In this document: positions 23,220 through 32,027 of the stretch, piece after piece | Numbering within the stretch: the first letter of the stretch is position 1 | Layout of the letters: each line of letters starts with the position of its first letter | NCBI GenBank assembly: GCA_002286715.1 | Contig: NSJX01000019.1 | Location: forward strand, 327,876 to 391,875 | DNA from: Dentipellis sp. KUC8613 | Lineage: Eukaryota; Basidiomycota; Agaricomycetes; Russulales; Hericiaceae | DNA: 64,000 nt | Direction of reading: 5' to 3' | Translations under genes and position numbers: made by a program | Notes under the pieces: generated by a model | Database searches by the model: none | What the model was told of the DNA's origin: nothing | The model's input: the letters and a program-made list of their open reading frames with translations, nothing else

Positions 23220-24086
23220 TCAGAGCATGCCGAAGACGGCGCCGACGAGTGCGAGCGCGCCCGCACCGACGGTGAAGGGCGTGCCGACGGTGGCCGCGCC
23301 GTTGGGCTTCGACGAGCCGCTGGCGGCAGCCGCGCCGCTCGTGCCGGACGCGGTGTTGCTGGCGGCGGAGCCGGACGCGGAGGTCGAGCTGGCGCCCTCG
23401 ACGGGGGTGGCGGAGGTGGGCGGGTACGACGCGCCGAGGGCCTTGACCTCGAAGGGCTGCGAGGTCGCGTAGACCTGCGGGAGCGGGAGAACGTTTAGCA
23501 CGAGGAATGGAGAATGGACGGGCGGGAGGGAAGGCGGGATAGGACAAGACTGGAAACGGGGAGCGCGGAACCCACCTTGGTCTGGTCGATCGAGTCGGCG
23601 ATGATCACCGTGTAGTTCGACGCGGCCTCGAAGGCGGCCTGCTGCTGCGTGATGGTGTGCGAGCAGTCCGCGTTGGGCACGTTGGCGATGATGGCCATGG
23701 GCGCGGCCAAGATCGTCTGGTTACCGTTAGCGACGCTGTGTTCGGTGGCTTGTCAGCATTGCCGGCGGACAGGCGAGGGATGGAAAAGGCGCGTACAGGA
23801 TCTGGTAGGTCGTAGCGGGGGGGTTGGTGTGGCAGGTCCAGACGAGGGTGTTCTGCGAGCCAGCAACTATATGTGCGTAAAATCATAGGTATAAAAAGAA
23901 CAGCGGAACATGTCAGTGTCGACGAATGCAGGGAAGAGAAGCAGAGAGCTGTCTTCGAGACGCAAAGCGGAAAAAGTACGCACCCCACCACAGGTCAGGT
24001 CCACCGGGGGAAAGGATGGAGAAGGTGCCCTGTGCGACGGCAGAGCCGACGAGGGCAGAGGCAGCGAGGACGCGCGAGAAGAACAT
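23220..24086 (-). CDS. Secreted Kre9/KNH1-like Ser-rich, probably GPI-anchored protein
   Basis: Four exons (23984-24086, 23797-23866, 23576-23735, 23220-23474) give about 195 residues. The N-terminus MFFSRVLAASALVGSAVAQG is a clear signal peptide. The next ~95 residues fit the Kre9/KNH domain (Ser-Thr-rich GPI-anchored membrane family): FSILSPGGPDLWW, then SQNTLVWTC and NYTVIIADS. A Ser/Ala/Thr/Gly-rich segment follows, and the end is hydrophobic (VGAGALALVGAVFGML), as expected for a GPI-attachment signal. Related proteins sit in the cell wall and have been linked to beta-1,6-glucan; the precise role here is unknown. The promoter on the right has been interrupted by the inverted-repeat element starting 89 bp upstream of the ATG. 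Confidence 0.82.
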
Positions 24087-24168
24087 AGCGGGTATTTTGT
24101 GGGTTTAGAGGGAATAGAGAAGGGGCGGAGTAGGGTAGGGTATGGGAACCTTGAGGGAGAACGAGACG

Positions 24169-24174
24169 GGCTCT
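24169..24174 (+). repeat. Left 6-bp target-site duplication (GGCTCT)
   Basis: GGCTCT directly precedes the first base of the left inverted repeat. The same hexamer in the same orientation follows the right inverted repeat at 26564-26569. A short direct repeat flanking long inverted ends is the expected footprint of transposition. Confidence 0.65.
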
Positions 24175-24565
24175 TATGGAAAGCGGGAATGAGCAGCTTC
24201 ATAAATCATTTTCGGATCACCGGATCGGCTATCGGCTACCGGATTTGGACATCCGGCATCACAGGCCGGCGCGTCACGTCACAGCATCACATATCGTCAC
24301 CCCGCCTCCCCGCCGGGCACTCTCTCGTCGGCGTCGTCGCGGCTCGACAACGTCGTCCTGCACGATGAGCAGGCTGCTGTCACCACCACGACGGCGAGAC
24401 CAGCTTAGGCGCAAAATAGATTACGTAATACAACATCGGACGTGCAAAGATGGCCTCATATTTTCGGATCCAGGCATCGCACGACATCGAGAGTGGCACC
24501 GTTGGAATCGCGCTTTCAGAACGATTCTATTGGTGTATAGAAATGTATGTTCCGACTAGATTTAA
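24175..24565 (+). repeat. Left terminal inverted repeat (~390 bp)
   Basis: Matches the reverse complement of about 26,175-26,563. Similarity can be followed from TATGGAAAGC through the segment ending TATAGAAATGTATGTT and fades soon after. The inner boundary is uncertain by about 15 bp. Confidence 0.8.
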
Positions 24566-24949
24566 TGGATTGAACAATGTGCATGTCGTCTAAATCAGTA
24601 TGTTCATAGTACTTGCCGCGGCATCTCTCCTCTGCACAAGAGTCCGCACCCGCTCAATTCACCTGCGACGAATCCCCATGCTTCTGCGCTGGTACACATT
24701 TGCTTGCCCAGCCACCCGTGCGCTCGCGTATTGGTGCATGCCCGCCATGCCGTTCATACTGCTTAGACTACCATTATGTGCGCATGAATCTCTTCTCGCA
24801 TTTGGACCGAGTTACTTGCATAACTGCTGCCCGGATATGTGGGTTTACTTGCTTTGGGACCTGTTTACACCGGCACCCTCTCATTGTGACCCCTCAGATA
24901 CAACATATGCACTGCGGGTAGCCGCGAGACCTACCCGACATGTGCAGGG

Positions 24950-25995
24950 CTTGCAACGCGAGTGGCGCTTACGAAGAGCAAGCCGATTTACAGCGACGGT
25001 ACCGGTGTTGCTCTCATGGTACCTCTCTCGTATGTGCCGCCCGGTGTATTCACTCTGCAGCACTGTTCCCGAACTGGTACCACTACACGGTGTCACCTGG
25101 CGCGAGCATCAACGAGCTCATACGGTAGTCGCTATACTAACCAGCTCGAGCTCGTTTTCATCGCAGCAGACTCCGCACCGAAGGACGCCGCCGCGATCAT
25201 CATCGAGCCTGTCATCGGCGAGGGCGGCTACGTGCCCGCTGCGCCACCTACGTTCTCGCGCGGGCTGCGCAAGATTTGCGCCGAGCGTGACATCCTGCTC
25301 ATCATCGATAAGGTACAGAGTGGGTACGGGCACACGGGGAAGAACTTCGCGATTGAGTGCACTGGTTTGAAGCCGGATATTGTGACTGTACGTCTTTCCT
25401 TATCCACACGGGAACAACACATACTCACATGCACCCAAGGGTCCGAAGGCTCACAAACGGCTTCCATGTAAATAAGCACGATCAAGTCGAAAGAAGCTGA
25501 TGGACAAGCTCAAGCCTGGTCTGTTCACCTTTTGCCTTCGCTCGATATGCACAAATTTGCTGATATATGCATACAGGGCAGAACGTTTGCCGGTGGCGCC
25601 ATCTCCTGCACCGCCGCCGTGGCCGTGGCCGATGCCTTCAAAGCCAAAAGAAATCCTGGACAACGTCCAGGCGCGGTACGCTTCATCTCTTCCACTCACA
25701 CCGGCCAATCGTGGTCACTGATATTGTCAATGCACACCCTCCTCCACGGAGCTCATCGCCTCACCCACGCGCTCAAGCAGGACCCCTTGCTCGCCCCGAA
25801 CATCCTCGACGTGCACAGTTCGGGCCGATGGTGAGCATCGAGTTTGCGTCGCCGTCGCACTTGGCGTACGACCCACGTCGTCAATGCGGGGTTTCCGCGG
25901 GGCTTCGGCTGCGTCGCGAAGCGCTGCATCGCGAAGGGCACACTGCGTCCTTGTACGAGACGATTCAGCTCATCCCGCCATTGAACATCTTGCAG
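24950..25995 (+). pseudogene. Class-III PLP-dependent aminotransferase remnant
   Basis: Fragments of a fold-type I, class-III aminotransferase (4-aminobutyrate/acetylornithine group) occur in order. LTKSKPIYSDGTGV is near 24,965. AAIIIEPVIGEGGYVPA then GLRKICAERDILLIIDKVQSGYG lies at 25,190-25,330. FAGGAISCTAAVAVADAF is near 25,580-25,640, and VSIEFASPS... IQLIPPLNI ends at about 25,990. The family normally reads IDEVQSG; here the Glu is Lys. The AKGLANGFP-like segment bearing the PLP lysine is scrambled around 25,435-25,475, followed by stops and frame shifts, so the enzyme cannot be made. It lies wholly inside the inverted-repeat element and is probably captured host DNA; an original gene elsewhere in the genome is expected. 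Confidence 0.75.
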
Positions 25996-26174
25996 GTGGT
26001 TCTGGCGACGGGTGTCCCGATCTTAAGGTACAGACAGGCACACATCGAATGCAAAGCTACAGCTTCGAGGTGAGAGTCAGGCAAATTGGGGACAGCTGGG
26101 GAAACTGGGACAGTGCGATGATGAAACTCGGTGATTGCTCCCTCCCTCATGGTCTCATAAGTGAATTCCCAAAA

Positions 26175-26563
26175 GTTGGTCAAAACATATATTTCTATAC
26201 ACCGATAGAGTCGTCTTGAAAACGCGATTCCAACGGTGCTACTCTTGATGTCGTGCGATGCCTGGATCACAAGATATGAGGCCGTCTTTCCACGTCTGAT
26301 ACTGCATTACGTAATCTAATTTGCAGCTAAACTGGCTGGCCTCGCCGTCGTGGTGGTGACAACAGCCCGCTCATCGTGCAGGACGACGTTGTCGAGCCGC
26401 GACGACGCCGACGAGAGAGTGCCCGGCGGGGGGCGGGGTGACGATATGTGATGCGGTGACGTGACGCGCCGGTCTGTGATGCCGGATGTCCGAATCCGGT
26501 AGCCGATAGCCGATCCGGTGATCCGAAAATGATTTATGAAGCTGCTCACTCCCGCTTTCCATA
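26175..26563 (-). repeat. Right terminal inverted repeat (~390 bp)
   Basis: Reverse complement of the left arm. Its outer end lies 218 bp before the SNF8 start codon, so part of the present SNF8 upstream region is element DNA. Confidence 0.8.
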
Positions 26564-26569
26564 GGCTCT
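26564..26569 (+). repeat. Right 6-bp target-site duplication (GGCTCT)
   Basis: The same hexamer as at 24169-24174, immediately after the last base of the right inverted repeat. Confidence 0.65.
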
Positions 26570-26781
26570 TGCTCTTGGGGAAAAGAAAGAGGCTGACGCT
26601 CGAACGTCCGTTGCTTGCGTGGCCGGACCCCAGACAGCCCTGCCAGAAAATTCTATTTCTGGACCCCGCGGGGCCGAGTCCGTCGTCCCCGCCATCTAGA
26701 TCCTACACGCACCTTCACCTTGTTCTCGTCGTCCTCACGTACAACCACCACCTTCACATCCACGTTCACCTCACACCCACC

Positions 26782-27543
26782 ATGCACCGCCTCGGCGGCG
26801 TCGGGCTCGCCGCCTTCGACCGCCAGCAAGCCTCGCAGCGCTCCTTCGCCGCGCTCAGCACCGCGCTCTCGCAGGCGCAGGTCGAGCACCTCCACGCCCA
26901 GCTCGAGCAGTTCCGCGCGGCCCTCACGCGCTTCGCGACGCACCACCGCGCCGCCATCCGCCGCGACCCGCGCTTCCGGCACGCGTTCCAGCAGATGTGC
27001 GCCGCGATCGGCGTCGACCCGCTCGCGGGCCCGCGGCGCGGCGGCTGGTGGGAGGACGCGCTCGGGCTGGGCGACTGGCAGAGCGAGCTTGGCGTGCAGA
27101 TTGTCGACGTGTGCGTCAGCACGCGTGCGCGCAACGGCGGGCTTATCGAGCTGCAGGAGCTCGTGCGCCTCGTGAGCAAGCTGCGCGGCGTGGAGGGAGG
27201 AGTGGTTACGGAGGAGGACGTCGTGCGTAGCATCAAGGCGCTGAAGCCCCTCGGTGCGGGGTATGAGGTCATCGATGTCGGCGATGGGCGCAAGATGGTC
27301 AGGAATGTGGTCAAGGAGCTTGACGAGGACCAGATGGTCGTGCTCGCGCTCGCGCAAGAGCAGGGCGGGCGCGTGGACGAGGAGCTCTTTGTGCGCAGAA
27401 AGGGGTGGGCGCCGGACAGGGCCAGAGCGGCGCTGCAGAATATGCTGCTGCGGGACGGGACATGCTGGCTTGACGAACAGGATGGACTCGATGGCACGGG
27501 GCGAGCATATTGGATACCAGCCGCGATGCAGTGGGACGAGTAA
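26782..27543 (+). CDS. SNF8: ESCRT-II subunit SNF8/VPS22
   Basis: A single exon of 253 residues starting at CACCATGC (26782). The N-terminus MHRLGGVGLAAFDR is the conserved SNF8 opening (MRRxVGxGAI-like), followed by a coiled-coil helix (LSQAQVEHLHAQLEQFRAAL). HFATHHRAAIRRDPRFRHAFQQMCAAIGVDPLA-type sequence and WWEDALGLGDWQSELGVQIVDVC are characteristic of the family. The C-terminal half contains the winged-helix domains (LVRLVSKLRG... ISKALKPLG-like... GYEVIDVGDGRKMVRNV). The length is normal for the family. SNF8 forms ESCRT-II with VPS25 and VPS36 and sorts ubiquitinated cargo into multivesicular endosomes. The open frame extends upstream into the inverted repeat, but the family alignment supports the ATG at 26782. 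Confidence 0.93.
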   Translation: MHRLGGVGLAAFDRQQASQRSFAALSTALSQAQVEHLHAQLEQFRAALTRFATHHRAAIRRDPRFRHAFQQMCAAIGVDPLAGPRRGGWWEDALGLGDWQSELGVQIVDVCVSTRARNGGLIELQELVRLVSKLRGVEGGVVTEEDVVRSIKALKPLGAGYEVIDVGDGRKMVRNVVKELDEDQMVVLALAQEQGGRVDEELFVRRKGWAPDRARAALQNMLLRDGTCWLDEQDGLDGTGRAYWIPAAMQWDE

Positions 27544-27821
27544 CCAGATGGATGTTGGACGTTGTAACTTGTAGACACACTTATTGCTGTACAGTACACT
27601 CAATCTTGCTTTGAATTCACTCCACATCACGAGGCACGGTACCGCAGCGCTTGCGATAGGGGAACTTGCATGAGATCTCAACAACACAGTGTACAGCATG
27701 GGTCATATCATAATCATGCATGCATGCAGCTCCGAGTAATAAGCACATAGAACCAGGGCGTGGCCCATGTAAGTTTTGTAGCAGCGGGACATCCATCTCA
27801 CCACACCATCGCACAGACCAC

Positions 27822-28539
27822 TTAGAAAGTGGCGGGACGGTTGGCGACGAAGGTCGAGCGGACCTTGCCGACGCGGTGGGGGAGCGGGAACTTGAGCCCG
27901 GGCTGGAGGAGCTGCTTGATGTAGGGCCTGCGAACATCCTCGGTCTTCTCGATCTCGACAACACGGAGGATCTGCGTGGCCAGGCGATAAGCGGGAGTTT
28001 TTAGAACGGTGTGCGGGGGCTACGCACGTGGATCGACCGGAAGCGGGCGCGGTGGCGCGCGGCCATGTCCTGGTAGAGGGACTTGACGGCGTCCGCGCGC
28101 GAGAGCTCGCGGAACTCCTTGTACATGTTGTGCGTGCCGGAGCGCGAGTCGTAGCGGATCCAGATGCCGAAGTTCTTCACCTTCAAGGGCTTCTTCTCGT
28201 GGATCTATACACAGAGGCAGCGCGGTGCGCTCGTCAGCAATCCCGTCCGCCTGCCTCTTGAGGGCTGCTGGGATATAAACAACAGGGTACTGACAACGTG
28301 GACACCAATGATTTCACCATTGGCCTTCTTGACCTTCTTCAGCTTCCTGGGGGACGCGTCAGCGGGTCTTTTCTCCGCAGGGAGAGGGAGCGGGAGACAT
28401 GCCTCAGGAAGTACCAGAAGCGCGACTTGGCGACGACCTCGTTGGGCGCGAAGATGCGCATGCGGAAGATCTTGGGGTTGGCCTCAGCCTCAGTGGGGAG
28501 GTGGCGACCCACGACAAGGTATTCGGTGACTGTGGTCAT
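27822..28539 (-). CDS. RPL20: 60S ribosomal protein eL20 (L18a family)
   Basis: Four exons (28403-28539, 28295-28346, 28028-28204, 27822-27971) give 171 residues, the normal length. It matches eL20 throughout: [65 protein letters not shown] and a Phe-ending C-terminus NRPATF. The protein is a component of the large ribosomal subunit near the peptide exit region. The first intron (28347-28402) begins GC rather than GT: the exon ends CTGAG and the intron starts GCATGT. Only this gives the conserved reading [10 protein letters not shown] across the junction. The gene lies tail-to-tail with SNF8. Confidence 0.95.
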
Positions 28540-28937
28540 CTGCGAGAGGGCAGTTCAGCATGACATCCCGATGGAGAGGGTGCAATCCATCCGGAAACCG
28601 AAACCTGCAGCGATTTGCAAGGTGCAGTACGATAGGATTGGGCATCAGAAGGGCGTGAAGGATACTTACTGCGACTGCCGGCGGTTTCTTGAGGTTTTGA
28701 CGTTGACGACGACGATGAGCCCTGCAGATTTGGGTGCGTCGTTTGGGTTTCGGGTGGCTGTGCTGACGCCACAGCGGAGTTTGATCTGCGATCTCGGCCC
28801 GACTCGCCGGCTCATGGCCCTCTTTACTTCTCTGAACCTCTCTCAAGCTTGTGGAACAGCAACGAAGACGATTTCGAATCTATGTAATACAGTGTGTAGT
28901 GCGATAGGAGAGCAAGATGATAAAGAAAAGTACAGAT
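28540..28937. other. 398-bp spacer, promoter of eL20 and 3' end of CSN5
   Basis: No gene is recognised. It must contain the eL20 promoter. Frames seen on the minus strand here are short and lack conserved motifs. Confidence 0.5.
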
Positions 28938-30446
28938 TTAGCCGATCGCCATCGTTGCATCCACAGTGTCTGCGATCTGGTCGACGCCTTCCACGGAAGA
29001 CTGGCCTGGTCGTCGAGAGAAGATGACATCCTTGATGACCTGCGCGATGAGGCCATGTTGAGCCTCAATTGCGATCTTTGTGCTGCAGTGAACAAATCAA
29101 TTTGTATGGTTCAAATGGCGAGAGGTTCGAGTATACCTGTCTTGTACATGCTTGGCTAGCATATTATCTTCTTTCTTCTGCTCGCTCTTCTGTTTGCGGA
29201 GACTACATGAGCACGAGGAGTTTCAGAGGGGGGTTTCACGCCTAACGTACCTTGTTGTATGACAGTTGATCATCTTTGATTGTCGGGACGATTGGTCGTG
29301 TGTGCGGGACGTTGCTTGCAGCTTTGGAGAGCTTCTCGTGCAGATCGGACAGTTGTGCTGCCGCGTACGCGCGATTCTGCGACAAACAATCAGTCACCCT
29401 ACTTCCAACACTAATCCGTGGGACGTACCGAGATGAGAGGGCTCTGGCTGAGCGTGTTGACCCAGTACTTGTTCCATAGCAGCCCGAGCAACTCCGTATC
29501 CAGACTCGACTTGAATATCTGCACCTCAAGCGGGTAGTACTGATTCGCATGGACTCCGAAGTCCTCGATCTTGCTCAGCGGGATGCTCTGGTACTCTGAT
29601 GCGGAGACATTCGGCGGGGTGTAGTTCTCGGGGTACGTGCGGAACGCGCCGATGTCGACACGGCCGGCCGAGATGGTGCGGTTCGGGTCGATCTGCAGGA
29701 GGTATATGTGAGGTTACGTCAGAGGTATGGACGAGAGGAAGAACGAACGACGACGGCAACGAAGGGGTCTTGGAATTTCTGGTTGTTCAGCTGCGTGTTC
29801 ACGTCGATGCCGGAGAGCCAGCACCCGTATCCCGGGTGCGAGTGGTACCACCCGATCGCGTTCTCCTGCCTCGCCACCTGTTGCACATCGCACCGACGCA
29901 CTTAGCACGAGGACAGCACATCTTCAGTGGGCCACGCACCTTCTCACTCTCCGTCAGATACTGCACCATGTACTCGTTCGCCTCGTTCGCGGCGTTGACG
30001 CGCGTTTCGGTGCCCTGCACAGGCAGCGCGAACGAATCGATGATGACGAGCGAGTTGCCCATCACCTTCCCCTGCATGAGCCCCATGATCTCGTGCGGGA
30101 CGCCCGATCGCGCGTGGATGACCTACAGGGCGGGGCGGGGCGTCAGCGTAACGCGCGCGACTTGGAGCCACACTGCGCAGGGGCACGCGTACCATCTTGA
30201 TCAGCGCGACGGCGGAGATCTTGCATGTTTTGAAGTAGTGGGGGCTTTGGTGTTTGTGAGATACTGGAGCAAGGGTGCTGGGTCTGCAGGGGGGGATTGG
30301 GACACTCACTCGTTCGCCCAGGGGGCCTGGCGGTTTATGGCTTTGTTCGCCTCTACATCGAAGGCGTAGATCTCGTCCTGTGGCGACACCTCGTGGATGT
30401 CGTTCGCCAGCGAGAACGTCTTCAGCGCCGTGTCTGACGACGACAT
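28938..30446 (-). CDS. CSN5: COP9 signalosome subunit 5 (JAMM deneddylase)
   Basis: Eight exons by my reading (30310-30446, 30193-30244, 29940-30122, 29749-29877, 29429-29692, 29251-29376, 29137-29189, 28938-29082) give about 362 residues, typical for CSN5. The MPN+ domain runs from [16 protein letters not shown]. It includes [17 protein letters not shown] with its conserved Glu, and the zinc-binding JAMM motif [14 protein letters not shown], in which both His and the Asp are present. [11 protein letters not shown] and [14 protein letters not shown] are also family-specific. CSN5 is the zinc protease that removes Nedd8 from cullins and so resets SCF-type ubiquitin ligases; it acts in the eight-subunit COP9 complex in nucleus and cytosol. 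It appears fully functional. Confidence 0.95.
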
Positions 30447-31001
30447 GCTGGGCACCTTGACGCAAGTTGGTGTTGAAGAGTTGGTGATGGGTACAATGCA
30501 GTGGACTTGAGCAAGGAGGCGCTTGGCGCTTACATCCGGCGCCTATTTCGAATTACGATCTCCCCGCGTCATGTGACGTAATCTAAACTACGAGCGGGAA
30601 TTGTGTGAAGCGCAAAGCAGCACAGCTGGATTGAGAGGGAGAAATTATACAGGTGGTATAGATAGTACGGAAATAATTAGGGATACATGGTGATGTTATG
30701 AGTTCCTCTAAATGGGAGACACAGAGAGCTGGAAACTTCGGCGACGGGTCAGGGATAATATTGAAGGGAATGGCATATAGCTGTCACTCACTCTAGCGAT
30801 TGCTGAACAATAGCCATCGCGCTCCCTCATATAGAGAGCCCCAGCTCAGCTGTTCGACGCGTGACTTCCTCCTTCTACGCCGTGGCAAGTTCTTTGACAC
30901 CAACGCCAATGACGGCGGCGGTGCTCTATCCTCTGGCTGCACCACGACGGGTCCCGGCACTGCCATCAGTGTAAAGACGGTGAGTCTAGACGCACGAGCA
31001 A
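30447..31001. other. 555-bp intergenic
   Basis: Between the CSN5 start and the 3' end of the oxidoreductase-like gene, both on the minus strand. No additional gene is visible. A GTGACGTAATC motif at about 30,572-30,582 is a plausible bZIP (CRE/AP-1-like) site in the CSN5 promoter, by motif only. Confidence 0.4.
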
Positions 31002-31697
31002 CTAACTCGTGCCCTCTGCTGCCGCACGGGCCTCTGCAGCGTGCTTTTCCGCCAGCCGCCGCTCCATCTCCTCGAAGGCGCTGAGGGTGACACTCTTGCG
31101 TTGTGGGGCTGCTTGACCTGCGTTTTCACGTATGCTTTCGGGCCATTCGGACTGGGGTATGTCTAGTGCGGATAGCGACGCGCGGAGAGATTTTAAAGCG
31201 TCCTTGTAATTGTCTAGGGATTCCTGGTATAAGTCGTAAACGCAGATTGCGCATCCCGACATGCAACATTCTAGGAGAAGCTATTGTGAGCTAGATAGAG
31301 AAAAGGGTGAAGAGAATGGCGGCGTACCGTCGGATTCGGGCGGCTGCGGCTCTTCGGGTATCACGAAGCCTCTAAAAGTCTTTACAGGTCTTGCCACTGC
31401 GTCGACTATAGTGGTCATAGGTTCCGATTCGGTAATGGGCTGCAAGCGTTGCCGCTCTAAGCCCTGTGCGAGCGCGCTCTTCTCCCGCAAGCTCTTCTCG
31501 AGGCGTTGGTATCGTTCCGATAGGTTCTGGCCACCACGTCGGGGGTGTTTCCGCCGCTCGAGCGGTGATGACGATTCGGCACGGAACGAGATCGAAGTCG
31601 AGGACTCATTTCGGGTGGATGCTAGTGTTCTTGGTATACGGCGACGCAATGAGGCTCGTGCGCCGGTAGATGTTGTCGAGAGACGAGCTGCGAACAT
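31002..31697 (-). CDS. Oxidoreductase-like domain protein, probably mitochondrial
   Basis: Two exons (31328-31697 and 31002-31270, intron 31271-31327) give 212 residues. The second exon joins to read ECCMSGCAICVYDLYQESLDNY, the signature of the fungal/animal 'oxidoreductase-like' N-terminal domain, whose Cys residues (CCxxxCxxC) probably bind metal. It is preceded by the usual PEEPQPPE segment. The N-terminus (MFAARLSTTSTGARASLRRR) is basic, Ser/Thr-rich and acid-free, as expected of a mitochondrial targeting sequence. A coiled-coil-like stretch (NLSERYQRLEKSLREKSAL) separates the two parts. The biochemical role of this family is not established. Confidence 0.8.
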
Positions 31698-31824
31698 GCA
31701 TGCATGCGTGAGTCAACCAGGCGATCCAATAGGTTGTGGGTGTTGCAGGAGACAAGCGCTGGGCCTCGGAGGAGAGCACTCCGTCATGCCGAGCACGCCG
31801 CTGACTCAGCAGAACATTTGGGCG

Positions 31825-31966
31825 TGACGCGGTCACATGCTGCTTGTCTTTCGACCACCATGACCTCGCACGAGTCGCAGAGACTCTCTCGGTCGCTGAG
31901 CGGTCCGCTCGCTGACTTCTTCTATGCACTCTACCTCCAATTCGCTGTCATAAGACCACAATAGTG
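31825..31966 (+). promoter_or_regulatory. Promoter segment duplicated upstream of both esterase genes (copy 1)
   Basis: About 140 bp beginning GACGCGGTCACATGC and ending ATAAGACCACAATAGTG are closely similar to 34,561-34,703 in front of the second esterase. Conserved blocks include CGACCACCA, CATGACCTCGC, CTCGGTCGCTG and GCGGTCCGCTCGCTG. Retention of blocks in non-coding DNA may mark regulatory sites or simply recent duplication. Confidence 0.55.
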
Positions 31967-31984
31967 TAAACCTCTCTGCGTGCG

Positions 31985-31990
31985 TATAAA
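31985..31990 (+). promoter_or_regulatory. TATA box of esterase gene 1
   Basis: GTATAAAATT lies 43 bases before the ATG at 32028, a suitable distance for a short 5' untranslated region. Confidence 0.5.
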
Positions 31991-32027
31991 ATTGTAAGGT
32001 GAGGGAGTGAAATTGCAGTGGCGAATC

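Larger units (their letters stand above)
24175..26563. mobile_element. 2.39-kb element with long terminal inverted repeats carrying an aminotransferase remnant
   Basis: The first ~390 bp are repeated in inverted orientation at the other end. Termini read TATGGAAAGCGGGA on the left and TCCCGCTTTCCATA on the right, flanked by the direct hexamer GGCTCT. The outer ~250 bp of the arms are nearly identical by eye and rich in CCGGAT/ATCCGG-type sub-repeats; the inner ~140 bp are more diverged. The interior has no transposase frame, so the element is non-autonomous. It carries pieces of a class-III aminotransferase gene, resembling gene-capturing elements known in plants. The superfamily is not assigned: 6-bp duplications occur in few groups and the ends match none I know. 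Confidence 0.65.

Noticed and set aside
26536..26781. Upstream extension of the SNF8 frame into the inverted repeat
   Set aside because: The extra residues match nothing in SNF8 proteins, while MHRLGGVGLAAFDR at 26782 matches the conserved N-terminus and has a good start context.
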